NCBI GenBank assembly: GCA_021613375.1
Contig: CM038720.1
Span: forward strand, 8,867,962-8,931,961
Direction of reading: 5' to 3'
Source: Megaleporinus macrocephalus
Taxonomy: Eukaryota > Chordata > Actinopteri > Characiformes > Anostomidae
Length of the DNA: 64,000 nt
Shown: positions 1 through 11,845 of the stretch, piece after piece
How the letters are laid out: every line of letters starts with the position of its first letter
How positions within the stretch are numbered: the first letter of the stretch is position 1
Program-made: the position numbers and the translations under genes
Notes under the pieces: generated by a model
Databases searched by the model: none
What the model saw: only the letters and a program-made list of their open reading frames with translations
What the model was told of the DNA's origin: nothing

Positions 1-3000
1 ATGGTGGTGTAGTGGTTAGTATGGTGGTGTAGTGGTTAGTATGGTGGTGTAATGGTTAGTATGGTGGTGTAGTGGTTAATATGGTGGTGTAGTGGTTAAT
101 ATGGTGGTGTAGTGGTTAGTATGGTGGTGTAGTGGATAGTATGGTGGTGTAGTGGTTAGTATAGTGGTGTAGTGGTTAATATGGTGGTGTAGTGGTTAAT
201 ATGGTGGTGTAGTGGTTAGTATGGTGGTGTAGTGGTTAGTACGGTGGTGTAGTGGTCAGTACGGTGGTGTAGTGGTTAGTACGGTGGTGTAGTGGTCAGT
301 ACGGTGGTGTAGTGGTCAGTACGGTGGTGTAGTGGTCAGTATGGTGGTGTAGTGGTTAGTACGGTGGTGTAGTGGTTAGTACGGTGGTGTAATTGTTAAT
401 ATGGTGGTGTAGTGGTTAGTACGGTGGTGTAGTGGTTAGTACGGTGGTGTAGTGGTTAGTACGGTGGTGTAATTGTTAGTATGGTGGTGTAGTGGTTAGT
501 ACGGTGGTGTAGTGGTTAGTACGGTGATGTAGTGGTTAGTATGGTGGTGTAGTTGTTAGTATGGTGGTGTAGCGGTTAGTATGGTGGTGTAGCGGTTAGT
601 ACGGTGGTGTAGCGGTTAGTACGGTGGTGTAGCGGTTAGTATGGTGGTGTAGTGGTTAGTACGGTGGTGTAGTGGTTAGTACGGTGGTGTAGTGGTTAGT
701 ATGGTGGTGTAGTGGTTAGTAAGGTGGTGTAGTGGTTAGTAAGGTGGTGTAGTGGTTAGTATGGTGGTGTAGTGGTCAGTATGGTGGTGTAGTGGTCAGT
801 ATGGTGGTGTAGTGGTTAGTACGGTGGTGTAGTGGTTAGTATGGTGGTGTAGTGGTTAGTACGGTGGTGTAGTGGTTAGTACGGTGATGTAGTGGTTAGT
901 ATGGTGGTGTAGTGGTGTAGTGGTTAGTATGGTGGTGTAGTGGTTAGTATGGTGGTGTAGTGGTTAGTCTGGTGGTGTAGTGGTTAGTCTGGTGGTGTAG
1001 TGGTTAGTACGGTGGTGTAGTGGTTAGTATGGTGGTGTAGTGGTTAGTACGGTGGTGTAGTGGTTAGTACGGTGATGTAGTGGTCATTATGGTGGTGTAG
1101 TGGTTAGTATGGTGGTGTAGTGGTCAGTATGGTGGTGTAGTGGTTAGTATGGTGGTGTAGTGGTTAGTATGGTGGTGTAGTGGTTAGTATGGTGGTGTAG
1201 TGGTTAGTACGGTGGTGTAGTGGTTAGTATGGTGGTGTAGTGGTTAGTACGGTGGTGTAGTGGTTAGTATTGTGGTGTAGTGGTTAGTACGGTGATGTAG
1301 TGGTTAGTATGGTGGTGTAGTGGTTAGTATGGTGGTGTAGTGGTTAGTACGGTGGTGTAGTGGTTAGTATTGTGGTGTAGTGGTTAGTATGGTGGTGTAG
1401 TGGTTAGTATGGTGGTGTAGTGGTTAGTATGGTGGTGTAGTGGTTAGTACGGTGGTGTAGTGGTTAGTACGGTGGTGTAGTGGTTAGTATGGTGGTGTAG
1501 TGGTTAGTATGGTGGTGTAGTGGTTAGTATGGTGGTGTAGTGGTTAATACGGTGGTGTAGTGGTTAGTATGGTGGTGTAGTGGTTAGTATGGTGGTGTAG
1601 TGGTTAGTATGGTGGTGTAGTGGTTAGTATAGTGGTGTAGTGGTTAGTATGGTGGTGTAGTGGTTAGTATGGTGGTGTAGTGGTTAGTATGGTGGTGTAG
1701 TGGTTAGTACGGTGGTGTAGTGGTTAGTACGGTGGTGTAGTGGTTAGTACGGTGGTGTAGTGGTTAGTATAGTGGTGTAGTGGTTAGTATAGTGGTGTAG
1801 TGGTTAGTATGGTGGTGTAGTGGTTAGTATGGTGGTGTAGTGGTTAGTATGGTGGTGTAGTGGTTAGTACGGTGATGTAGTGGTTAGTATAGTGGTGTAG
1901 TGGTTAGTATGGTGGTGTAGTGGTTAGTATAGTGGTGTAGTGGTTAGTATGGTGGTGTAGTGGTTAGTACGGTGGTGTAGTGGTTAGTATGGTGGTGTAG
2001 TGGTTAGTATGGTGGTGTAGTGGTTAGTACGGTGGTGTAGTGGTTAGTATAGTGGTGTAGTGGTTAGTATAGTGGTGTAGTGGTTAGTATGGTGGTGTAG
2101 TGGTTAGTATGGTGGTGTAGTGGTTAGTATGGTGGTGTAGTGGTTAGTACGGTGATGTAGTGGTTAGTATAGTGGTGTAGTGGTTAGTATGGTGGTGTAG
2201 TGGTTAGTATAGTGGTGTAGTGGTTAGTATGGTGGTGTAGTGGTTAGTACGGTGGTGTAGTGGTTAGTATGGTGGTGTAGTGGTTAGTATGGTGGTGTAG
2301 TGGTTAGTATGGTGGTGTAGTGGTTAGTATAGTGGTGTAGTGGTTAGTATAGTGGTGTAGTGGTTAGTATGGTGGTGTAGTGGTTAGTACGGTGGTGTAG
2401 TGGTTAGTATGGTGGTGTAGTGGTTAGTATGGTGGTGTAGTGGTTAGTATGGTGGTGTAGTGGTCAGTATGGTGGTGTAGTGGTTAGTATGGTGGTGTAG
2501 TGGTTAGTATGGTGGTGTAGTGGTTAGTATGGTGGTGTAGTGGTTAGTAGGGTGGTGTAGTGGTCAGTATAGTGGTGTAGTGGTCAGTATGGTGGTGTAG
2601 TGGTTAGTATGGTGATGTAGTGGTTAGTATAGTGGTGTAGTGGTTAGTATGGTGGTGTAGTGGTTAATATGGTGGTGTAGTGGTTAGTACGGTGGTGTAG
2701 TGGTTAGTATGGTGGTGTAGTGGTTAGTACGGTGGTGTAGTGGTTAGTACGGTGGTGTAGTGGTTATTATGGTGGTGTAGTGGTTAATATGGTGGTGTAG
2801 TGGTTAGTACGGTGGTGTAGTGGTTAGTACGGTGGTGTAGTGGTTAGTACGGTGGTGTAGTGGTTAGTACGGTGGTGTAGTGGTTAGTATGGTGGTGTAG
2901 TGGTTAGTACGGTGGTGTAGTGGTCAGTATGGTGGTGTAGTGGTTAGTATGGTGGTGTAGTGGTTAGTATGGTGGTTTAGTGGTTAGTACGGTGGTGTAG

Positions 3001-3730
3001 TGGTCAGTATGGTGGTGTAGTGGTTAGTACGGTGGTGTAGTGGTTAGTATGGTGGTGTAGTGGTTAGTATGGTGGTGTAGTGGTTAGTATGGTGGTGTAG
3101 TGGTTAGTATGGTGGTGTAGTGGTCAGTACGGTGGTGTAGTGGTCAGTACGGTGGTGTAGTGGTCAGTATGGTGGTGTAGTGGTTAGTACGGTGGTGTAG
3201 TGGTTAGTACGGTGGTGTAGTGGTTAGTACGGTGGTGTAGTGGTTAGTATGGTGGTGTAGTGGTTAGTACGGTGGTGTAGTGGTTAGTACGGTGGTGTAG
3301 TGGTTAGTATGGTGGTGTAGTGGTTAGTACGGTGGTGTAGTGGTCAGTATGGTGGTGTAGTGGTTAGTATGGTGGTGTAGTGGTTAGTATGGTGGTGTAG
3401 TGGTTAGTACGGTGGTGTAGTGGTCAGTATGGTGGTGTAGTGGTTAGTACGGTGGTGTAGTGGTTAGTATGGTGGTGTAGTGGTTAGTATGGTGGTGTAG
3501 TGGTTAGTACGGTGGTGTAGTGGTTAGTATGGTGGTGTAGTGGTTAGTATGGTGGTGTAGTGGTTAGTATAGTGGTGTAGTGGTTAGTACGGTGGTGTAG
3601 TGGTTAGTATGGTGGTGTAGTGGTTAGTATGGTGGTGTAGTGGTTAGTATAGTGGTGTAGTGGTTAGTACGGTGGTGTAGTGGTTAGTACGGTGGTGTAG
3701 TGGTTAGTACGGTGGTGTAGTGGTTAGTAC
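1..3730 (+). repeat. 20-bp minisatellite array built from a SINE A box
   Basis: About 186 tandem copies of a 20-base unit, ATGGTGGTGTAGTGGTTAGT, with variation mostly AT/AC at the unit junction and GGTGATG or AGTGGTG variants. The phase slips by 10 bases near 915. A 14-unit block repeats exactly: 1741-2020 equals 2021-2300, a 280-base higher-order duplication. The array runs without a break into the SINE at 3711-3998 and its unit equals that SINE's first 20 bases, including an A-box match (TGGTGTAGTGG). It begins at the window edge, so its true length is unknown. No gene is visible in it. Confidence 0.97.
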
Positions 3731-3998
3731 AGTAAGATGATCTGGGTTGGATTCCTGGTCTGGGTGGTTCTGTGTGGAGTGTGTATGTTCTCTCCGTGTT
3801 TGAGTGGGTTCCTCCGGGTACTCTGGTTTCCTCCCACAGTCCAAACACATGCATGTTATGTTGATCCTCACTGTAAGTTGCCCGTAGGTGTGAGTGTGTG
3901 TTGGCCATGCGATGGACTGGTGAACTGTCCGTGGTGTACCCCACCAGCACCCCCGTGACCCCGACTAGCGGGATTAATCGGCAGATGATGGATGGATG
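3711..3998 (+). mobile_element. tRNA-derived SINE
   Basis: A tRNA-like head has an A box at 3713-3723 (TGGTGTAGTGG) and a near-consensus B box at 3745-3755 (GGTTGGATTCC, one mismatch to GGTTCGANTCC). The body contains the widespread fish SINE phrases GGGTTCCTCCGGGTACTCTG, TTTCCTCCCACAGTCCAAA and GCGATGGACTGGTGAACTGT, ending in GATGGATGGATG. A functional tRNA is excluded because no cloverleaf follows the head. The 5' end is continuous with the minisatellite. The exact SINE family name is not certain. Confidence 0.85.
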
Positions 3999-4334
3999 TC
4001 ATGAACAACCAGTGAACCTACATGTGTTTTTATATATTTTATATTGCTAAAGGCTAAATTCTGATATTACTTAGAAGCTCTCTTTCAGAACTAAAGCTTA
4101 TCTCGTAACTTCACTGTTCACTGATCAGTATCAGGCTTTATAGTCATTCATAGGCATTTCATTCAGTATCTTGTTGTGCAGAAACTTTTCTTTTCTTGAT
4201 CGATTCTAACTTCAGCACTTCCCGTGAATCCACTCTGAATGGCTTTGATTACACTTGTGTAATGCTTGTGCATCAGTTTGACTAAACCTGTATCTGGGGT
4301 TTTCAAATGAATGTAAACGTTTCCTTTCTTACAG
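3999..4334 (+). other. Intron end upstream of exon 6, no recognised feature
   Basis: AT-rich intronic sequence ending in the acceptor TTTCTTACAG. I recognise no repeat or gene in it. Confidence 0.6.
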
Positions 4335-4402
4335 AAACCGTGTTTAAATTTAAAGCTTTGAAAAAGCCCGCTCAGCTGGGTGTCATCTACAGCCTGGAAA
4401 AG
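4335..4402 (+). CDS. nf1: nf1 exon 6 (legacy 4c)
   Basis: 68 bp between TTACAG and GTGAGC, the same length as in human. The first two bases complete a codon begun in the previous exon, which is outside the window. The peptide contains FKFKALKKPAQLGVIYSLEK, from the N-terminal helical region (human residues about 196-218). Confidence 0.95.
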
Positions 4403-4829
4403 GTGAGCACCTGTCTTGCCTTCATACTGAAAATCAAGTGTGCTCTGCTGCTCCCTGGTGGTGACTGGAAACGTGACGACGAAAGGCCCAAACTCTTACC
4501 AGAGTCCTTTGGCAGTATTGTTTGTCTTACTGAAGCCCCTGTACTCATATCATCTCACATAGGAATGTAACTGTATGGTTGAGTTGAAACCTCTGTAAGA
4601 CCCACCTGGAGGTTTACCTGCGTGAGGCCAGTACAGTCCAGACTCATTTATCAACAGAAGCAGATAAATTACAAGCAAGAAGTTGAGTGATGTTTCCTGG
4701 ACAGTCAGCAAGGTGTGTCATTTGACCGGAGGTTGTTTAATTGTTTGTTTCCTGTTTGTCACAGTGGGTTTCTGCCAAGCCCCCCCGTGACGTCTTACCT
4801 GGCCATTAACACATTCTGATTCTGATGCA

Positions 4830-5625
4830 GTGTTAATTTTGACAGCAAATTTTGATTTAGCTTTAGTCGTAATTTAGTCATCTGAATTGTTTTTAGTTTT
4901 AGTCTAGTTTTAGTCGACTAATTATAATAAGAATATAGTCTAGACTAAATCTACAGTCGATTCAGTCCACTGAAATATAAAGGGTGTGAAATGTAATGCT
5001 TTTTCTTGAGTTCCCTTCAGTTATTGAAGTCATTATATATACTTACACAAATTTAAACATTTATTAACCAGTTATGGAATATTATTCATGTTTGAAAGAC
5101 CAATACACACACAAACAGATTTAACATACATCATCTGAGCTCTTCCGTAACTGATGTGAAGAAGAGAAAACTTAATTTTTCCTTGTATCACCTTTTTATT
5201 TATCTCTTATTTATCTCTTATTTATTTAATAATTGTTACTAGTGCTGTCAATCTAATTAAATGACATACTCTGTGGTTAACTAATCTACATTAATAGCAT
5301 TTATCATTTTTTGTGTTTGATTGACGGCTACCCGGCTTGTCCCGCCTCTCCATATACGCCGAAGTAGTTGAGATTGGATGTTTTCCTAACTTGTCCCCGC
5401 CTTTCACAAAACTAAATCAGTTCTGATTGGATGTCATCCCTGCCAAACATGTTCGTCTTGTTTTTATTCGTTGACTAAAGTGTCAATCAGTTTCGTCCTA
5501 GTTTTTATCCTCTCTGTAGCTTTTATTTAGTTATCGTCTCGTTTTCGTCATGAAAAAAAAGGTTCGTTGACGAAAACTATGATGAAAATAGTCAACGAAA
5601 TGAAAAAAAAGCTCCTTGGGACGTA
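4830..5625. repeat. Interspersed repeat rich in TTTAGTCGACTAA / GACGAAAA
   Basis: The left part has repeated TTTTAGTCTAGTTTTAGTCGA phrases and the right part GTTGACGAAAACTATGATGA, the hallmark of a dispersed fish repeat built on AGTCGACGAAAAT words. Another common fragment (AGTGCTGTCAATCTAATTAA, near 5241) sits inside. The boundaries are approximate and the superfamily is not determined. Confidence 0.55.
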
Positions 5626-5642
5626 TTATAGAACGTGGACTG

Positions 5643-6045
5643 TAGGGCTGTGTATTGGCAAGAACCTGGCGATGCAATGCGTAGCGTTATACGGTGGTCA
5701 CGATTCAATATATCGCGATACTGCAAGCAAAGTGATATATTGTGATTTTTTTCTAATCCTACTATTAAAACACACCACTAAATGAACAGGTTTATCAGTG
5801 CTTACAATAGCACTGCGTCCTTGTGCTGCTTGTTAATGTTGGAGTGGAGCTGAAAATGGAGTACAACACTGACATCTAGTGGTCAGAGGTTTAAACACAA
5901 CACACAATGATTCACTGTCTGGCAGGAATCTTTGCAAGTTGACTGTTAATTAATAATCGATACTGTGTTGTTGAGAGTCGATACAGTATCACTAAACGTA
6001 ATATTATTGTGATATTCGATATTTTGATACTTTCTTATACTCCTA
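5643..6045 (-). mobile_element. hAT-like MITE, CTCF-motif family, full-length copy
   Basis: A member of the family whose clean copy is at 40040-40329, here in the opposite orientation. It begins TAGGGCTGTGTATTGGCAAG and ends in ATACTCCTA. It contains the shared core (TGGAGTGGAGCTGAAAATGG, ACATCTAGTGGTCAGAGG). The CTCF-like core at 5869-5882 is damaged by one base, unlike most other copies. Confidence 0.7.
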
Positions 6046-6237
6046 CCTGTCCACGCTTAACAAGTCCACTAATACTTGTGTTAGATTTTGTGCATGTTTA
6101 GCCGCGCAGCAATGATAAACGCCCCCTGTGAGACAATTTACCACCACCGGTGTGGTTGGTATATGAAAAATTCATATCATAACAAAAATAAAAAACGTTT
6201 TTTGGTGTGAACTGGTATACCGCCCAGCACTACCTAG

Positions 6238-6488
6238 TAGGGGTGTGCCATATCGTATCGTATACAATAATATCGCCAACATTTTGGAATGTGGTGAACG
6301 ATATTATACCCTGAAATATCATACCATATCACCCATCCCTAATTATCACATCAGGTACTACTTTTACTGTTTTTATAAAAATATATATTTTTAAATTAAA
6401 TTATTTGTCATATCACCAAAAGTATCGTTATCGCAAAAACACCATGAAGTATCGTGATATTATTGTAGGGCCATATCGCCCACCCCTA
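6238..6488. mobile_element. hAT-like MITE, 251 bp
   Basis: The termini are TAGGGGTGTGCCATATCG and ATATCGCCCACCCCTA. The flanks CTACCTAG (6230-6237) and CTGCCTAG (6489-6496) are an 8 bp target duplication with one difference, which is the hAT signature. It has no coding capacity. Confidence 0.8.
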
Positions 6489-6693
6489 CTGCCTAGAGTC
6501 ACTGGGAAAGAGATGAGCTCAACTCCCAGTCAAAGAATCAATTGCAGAGTAAATGTCTTGTAACTTTTCATGAGGACAAAAATATGAATCACAAGTTTTT
6601 GCTTATTCGAACCAAGTACCTTGACGTTTTAGTCACTGTGTGTTTTGGTAAGCGAGCTGATCGATGGGTTGTTTTGTTTTTTTTTCTGAGCAG

Positions 6694-6769
6694 GCTTTCT
6701 GGAACTGGGTGGAGAACTATCCCGATGAGTTCACTATGCTGTACCAGAGACCCCAGACGGATATGGCTG
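6694..6769 (+). CDS. nf1: nf1 exon 7 (legacy 5)
   Basis: 76 bp, acceptor TGAGCAG and donor GTAAGA, length as in human. The peptide AFWNWVENYPDEFTMLYQRP matches human residues about 219-244 with few changes. It ends after the first base of a codon. Confidence 0.96.
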
Positions 6770-6851
6770 GTAAGAGATTTGCCTGTATTGTTTCTCATGA
6801 TCAGAATTGACTGACATTACTGCATACCCATGTTTTACTTTACTACATCAC

Positions 6852-7190
6852 TAGGGCTGGGGCATTGCGTCAACGTAATCAACTACGAAATTACGCCGAT
6901 TAGCATAGCATGGCCACGCCTACTGAAATCATGGATTTCAGCTGCAAACAATCACTCACATCTAAAGTTGTGGGAGTGTTTCACACAGAAACACAACAGT
7001 GTGATGCTCTGTCAGCTCTGCACAGTGGAGATGATCACAACAGTACAACTGCTATACACGAGACCTTGAAGATCAAACATCCCGTAGAGCTTCATCAACA
7101 CAGCAGCAGGACAGCACCTGTTTACCTGTTTATCTTATCTTATAGATTATTTATAGATTATTAACACGTGTAACATGTTTCTTTCAGTAG
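6852..7190 (+). pseudogene. Decayed hAT element with BED zinc-finger remnant
   Basis: It starts with a hAT-like terminus (TAGGGCTGGGGCATTGCG). Two overlapping frames together show a BED-type zinc finger: LWECFTQKHNSVMLCQLC (C-x2-C after an aromatic), then, after a frameshift, an H-rich end IHETLKIKHPVELHQ. This is the N-terminal DNA-binding part of a hAT transposase, broken by frameshift and missing its catalytic part. A related remnant lies inverted inside 53407-54604. Confidence 0.6.
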
Positions 7191-7507
7191 AGTCACTTGA
7201 AAAGTCTCATTGCTAACCATTTCTTAATCGTCCAGTGTAGAACCTAGGACTGTTCTAGATACCGCGAGAGCTTTAAAACACACGTAGCTGCTTCTTAAAC
7301 GACTCTCTGCCAAAATATATAGTCCACAAACTGTCTGATTTTTTTTGTTTGTGAGGCGCGTAGGCTACGTGTCATTTGTGCCTCTAAAAGGCGAGTCAGA
7401 GTGTAGACTCTTAGTCTTTAACCATTTATAGATCACGTGGGTTTAAGATACTCTTTAATATGTTAAGTCTAGAATGGCCATGCACTTTCCTCATGCTTCT
7501 GAGCCAT

Positions 7508-7510
7508 ATA

Positions 7511-7551
<41 letters not shown>

Positions 7552-7652
7552 CTATTATGGATTGTTGGAGTGGAGCTGAAAATGGATTACAACACTAAAA
7601 TGGATTACAATATATATAATATATACTATTATATATATTATATATACATATC

Positions 7653-7700
<48 letters not shown>
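7508..7700. repeat. (TA)n microsatellite cluster
   Basis: TA runs at about 7508-7545 and 7655-7700 flank a short piece of the CTCF-motif hAT family (GGAGTGGAGCTGAAAATGGA, near 7568). Any frame through it is an artefact. Confidence 0.9.
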
Positions 7701-7704
<4 letters not shown>

Positions 7705-7828
7705 AAATCATTCATTGGTTACCAATCCATAACAAAATAATACAAATTTTAATTCCTAACACACTCACATTAGAGTAATCAAAAAATGCCCTACACATCA
7801 CATCTCTGGAAATGATTTTGTGTCTCAG

Positions 7829-7986
7829 ACTGTGCAGAGAAGCTGTTTGACTTGGTGGATAGCTTTGCTGAGAGTGCGAAGAGGAAAGCAGCCGTCTGGC
7901 CGCTGCAGATCATCCTCCTCATCCTCTGCCCCAACATCACCCAGGACCTGTCACGAGAGCCGGTGGAGGAGACCAAGGTCAACAAG
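7829..7986 (+). CDS. nf1: nf1 exon 8 (legacy 6)
   Basis: 158 bp, acceptor TGTCTCAG and donor GTACAC, length as in human. The peptide includes CAEKLFDLVDSFAES and KRKAAVWPLQIILLILCPNI, corresponding to human residues about 244-296. The last third (TQDLSREPVEETKVNK) is less conserved. Confidence 0.97.
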
Positions 7987-8369
7987 GTACACATGCATGC
8001 TCCGCCTAACCCCGTATTCACAACAGAGATCAGTTCAAACAGCAGAAAGTGCTGAATATCGTTTTGTAACAAGAAGGTTTTAGAAACGACCTGCAGCAAA
8101 AGAAAAGATATTAAGGTTGTACCCCGTATATAAACACACTCCTAAAAACCCCGTGTTCACTACACAAAGGCTGTGCTTGGCTGAAGTGTGTGTATTTCAA
8201 CAAGGTGTGTCATTTGACCAGAGGTTGTTCAATTGCTTGTTTCCTGTTTGTCCTGTGACCTATGATCTGACCATTTACACATATTCTAAATCTGAAGCAG
8301 ATCTTTTTTGTACAAACACACTTTAGGTATTGAATCTGCAAATAAGCTTCTATAAAGCCCCACGGGAAT

Positions 8370-8627
8370 TTATTGTGATTTGTAAAATCCTAGTACAAAT
8401 AAACACCACTGTATGAACAGGTTTGCCAATTCCTACAATAGCATTGCGCCCTTGTGCTGCTTGTTAATGTTGGAGTGGAGCTGAAAATGAATAACAACAC
8501 TGCCATCTAGTGGTCAAAGATTCAAACACAACACACAATGATTCACTGTCTGCCAGAATCTTTGCATGTAAACTGTATAGTTGAAAATCGATACAGTATC
8601 ACTAAATGTGATTTTCTTACAGCCCTA
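8370..8627 (-). mobile_element. hAT-like MITE, CTCF-motif family copy
   Basis: It ends in CTTACAGCCCTA and lacks a clear left terminus. It carries the family core and an intact CTCF-type core, read on the minus strand, at 8500-8513. Confidence 0.7.
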
Positions 8628-8782
8628 GCAGAATGTTTGTATAAAACTAAACTCATTTATGAACAGAAGCAGATAAAACATGAGCAGAAAGTTGAGTGAT
8701 GTTTTGGCTTCTGCTATTTGTGCAATTGAGCTTGAATGTATTTGTAGTGGAATGTGACACAGGAGTGTATTTTGTGTGCTGC

Positions 8783-8786
<4 letters not shown>

Positions 8787-8866
<80 letters not shown>
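8787..8866. repeat. (TA)n microsatellite
   Basis: A pure TA run of about 80 bases abutting the next MITE copy. Confidence 0.97.
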
Positions 8867-8872
<6 letters not shown>

Positions 8873-9109
8873 CACCACTATATGAACAGGTTTATCAATG
8901 CTTACAATAGCATTGCGCCCTTGTGCTGCTTGTTAATGTTGGAGTGGAGCTGAAAATGGATTACAACACTGCCATCTAGTGGTCAGAGGTTTAAAAACAA
9001 CACACAATGATTCACTGTCTACCAGAATCTGTGTATTGATACTGTGCTTTTGAGAATCGATACAGTATCACTAAACATAATATCCCAATATTCGATATTT
9101 TCTTACCTA
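8867..9109 (-). mobile_element. hAT-like MITE, CTCF-motif family copy, truncated
   Basis: It starts at the TA run and ends TTTTCTTACCTA. The CTCF-type core on the minus strand is intact at 8969-8982. It shares over 100 nearly identical bases with the copy at 8370-8627, so the two are close relatives. Confidence 0.7.
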
Positions 9110-9821
9110 ACATATATGATTTTTAGTGTTTCGTATGTACACTATCTGCCTTTATTACAGCTTCTCTTCTATAATGGAGTATGTTTACAGCATAAAATAC
9201 AGCTTTTTGAACTCGTTTTCCCGTAAATGTACACGTTTGTGGGTGTATCATAGTTTTCTTTAAGTGAATGTTCAAAACAGCTGATCACACTCTACTTGTT
9301 CTTCTTAGAAACGAGCTTTGAGGTAGAGAAGTTCTAGCTTCTTTACTTTGGAGTGCTGTTTTGGATTTCTGACATCACAGATCTTTGGGATATTGATATT
9401 TTAGCAGTAATGGCACGTCTGGATTATACAGACGTGCATTACAGATGAGGAGTTTGTAGATTAAGTCGCAGCACCAGGTGACAGCTCTGTTTCTCATCTA
9501 CAAGAGGAGGAACAGCAGGTTCAGCTCCAGCCTTCAGGCTAAGGGGTTTACTATGACCGCTAACCGCCTAAGTGAAGTTACTAAAGCTGTCCTCAGTGAA
9601 ATGCTGGTGCACTGTGTATGCTGGTCCTGTTGTTGACATCACTCCGTCCTTACCAGCTAGCGAGACGTTTGTTAGACTTTGGGAAGGTATTCCTAGGACA
9701 TACCTTGTACATGTTTGTTTTGGTTCTGAAGAACAAAATGAACTGAGATTTAAGTTTCCTGGGGCTTTAATTTAATTTCTTTTGTCTGGACCATTAATAC
9801 ATGATCTCTCTTTCCGTTCAG

Positions 9822-9995
9822 AAATTGTTTGTGGAGAGCCTGAGGAAAGCTCTGGCAGGCCACGGGGGCAGCAAGCAGCTGACCGAGAGCGCAGCCATCG
9901 CCTGCGTCAAACTGTGCAAAGCCTCCACCTACATCAACTGGGAGGACCACTCCGTCATCTTCCTCCTGGTGCAGTCCATAGTCGTGGACCTTAAG
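9822..9995 (+). CDS. nf1: nf1 exon 9 (legacy 7)
   Basis: 174 bp, acceptor CCGTTCAG and donor GTCTGT, whole codons at both ends, length as in human. It contains ESLRKALAGHGGSKQLTESA and INWEDHSVIFLLVQS, nearly identical to human residues about 297-354. This is helical-repeat scaffold rather than catalytic sequence. Confidence 0.98.
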
Positions 9996-10223
9996 GTCTG
10001 TGGCCCGGTCCGCTCTTCTAGCCCAGAGAAACTAAGCCAGTTGAAATTTGTAGGGTTCTTCTAAAACATAAATTAATAAAATAATAAAAATACATACACA
10101 CTCTTCAAAACGCTGTCAAAACAATGCCTATATAAACATTTCAACCCAGATTTACAGACGAGCTGGAACATAATAACCGAGGTACTGAGGCTTTGGTTTG
10201 ACCTGCTGTCTGTTCTCCTCCAG

Positions 10224-10352
10224 GCGCTCCTATTTAACCCCGCTAAGCCGTTCTCCCGCGGCGCAGGCAGCCAGAGCGCCGACGTAGACCTGATGATCGA
10301 CTGCTTCGTCTCCTGCTTCCGCATCAACCCGCACAACAACCAGCACTTTAAG
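10224..10352 (+). CDS. nf1: nf1 exon 10 (legacy 8), two residues longer than human
   Basis: 129 bp against 123 bp in human. It has ALLFNPAKPFSRGAGSQSAD and VDLMIDCFVSCFRINPHNNQ. The extra two codons fall in the RGAGSQSADV stretch, a likely surface loop. Acceptor CTCCAG, donor GTCTGA. Both ends are at codon boundaries. Confidence 0.97.
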
Positions 10353-11289
10353 GTCTGAGAGCATCTGCCGATTCACACGGCCATCCACACAAAGTATATG
10401 ATCACACCTGAGAGTTATCACCCAGTCATGGCTAGTAGCCTGTAGATCAAAAGACAATCATAGGGTCTAAAATTTGCTTCTTTGGTTTTATTCCAAAGCT
10501 CTGAGGCTAACGTAGCTAAGAAGTAATGGAAGCTACTACCCGAGCAGTTTGTTGAGGAATCCAACAGTTTAATTCATTACCATCAAAACGGTCATTGAGA
10601 GTGGTGAAGGATTTGCTCTAGAGAAGCTTGACGAGTCAGAATTGTAATCCAGACCACATTTTTTGACCCAAATCATCTTTAGTCAAACCTGCTCATGGCT
10701 GAAGGCGAGGGTGTAGAATTAGCATGGACGGAAGTGGCGTGTCCCCACCAATATCCAGCGATTATTGAACTGTCCCCACCAATAATTTGATCCCCTCCAT
10801 CAAAAAAAAACCCAATCTGTCAACATCTTATTAACTTAGAAAGGTTAAATCACGTTCTCTACTCGAGTCCTACCTCCCCGTAACACATACGGCCAGTGTG
10901 ATTGGTTGTGCCGTTCCCTGCTGTCACGTGAGACTCTGTAACATCGGCTGTGTATACTGCCGCTACAGGAGTTAGCACTACTGCTGAGATAAACAATGAT
11001 TACATTCCTCCCGTTTCGTCTTCTCTGATCTACAGCTCCACACCGTCTGATACATAATCAGACAAAAACACAGATCAGAGTCACTAAAAGATCTAAATCT
11101 GTCAGTAAACGAGCTTTGAAATGAACAGCAGGACTTTTACGGTGGTGGTCTGACGTCTTGCTAACAGGACGCTGGTAATATGGTGGACGTAGTACTTCTG
11201 AGCGTGTGTGGTACTAAAACTCTCTACTGAAACTACCTACTAGTCTACCGCTCCAGCAGTACGTACTGACTCTAATCTAGTAGGTGATT
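10353..11289 (+). other. Intron sequence, no recognised gene
   Basis: Mixed sequence. GTCCCCACCAATA occurs twice near 10741-10790, suggesting a mobile-element end, but I could not find a matching second terminus. Confidence 0.4.
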
Positions 11290-11845
11290 TTGGACGCACC
11301 TCCAGACTTCCCTCTCCCCAGCTTCCTCCTCTAGCTCCTCCGGGGGGATGCTGAGGCGTTCCCAGGCCAGCCGAGAGATGTATTCCCTCTAGCGTGTCCT
11401 AGGTCTTCCCCGGGGTCTCCTCCCGATCGGACATGTCCAGAACACCTCCACAGGGAGGTGTCCAGAAGGCATCCTAACCAGATGCCCGAACCACCTCAGC
11501 TGGTTTCTCTCGACATGGAGGAGTAGCGGCTCGACTCTGAGCCTCCCCCGTATAATCAAGCTCCTCACCCCATCTCTAAGAGTGAGACCCCACACCCTGT
11601 GGAGGAAACTCATTTCGGCAGCTTGTATCCGTGATCTTGTTCTTTCGGTCACTACCCAGAGCTCGTGAGCACAGGTGAGAGTAGGAACGTAGACTGACCA
11701 GTAAATCGAGAGCTTTGTCTTTTGGCTCAGCTCTCTCTTCACCAGGACAGACTGGTACAGAGCCCACCTGCCAACCTCCGCTCCACCCTTCCTTCCCTCA
11801 CTCGTGAACAAGACCCCGAGATACTTAAACCCCTCCACTTGAGGT
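11290..11845 (-). pseudogene. LINE reverse-transcriptase 3' fragment
   Basis: On the minus strand a 149-codon frame (11838-11389) encodes the C-terminal end of a non-LTR retrotransposon polymerase: FKYLGVLFTSEGRKGG, LSIYWSVYVPTLTCAHELWV, RIQAAEMSFLHRVWGL, LLLHVERNQLRWFGHLVRMP and RRPRGRPRTR. These are the usual terminal motifs of fish LINE polymerases. The catalytic part of the reverse transcriptase and the endonuclease are missing, so this is a 5'-truncated dead copy. The LINE clade is uncertain. Confidence 0.88.

Noticed and set aside
3713..3785. Possible tRNA gene at the end of the 20-bp array
   Set aside because: A and B boxes are present but there is no cloverleaf or anticodon arm, and a SINE body follows.
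11389..11838. Minus-strand 149-codon frame as a host gene
   Set aside because: It is the C-terminal end of a LINE polymerase, truncated at its 5' end.
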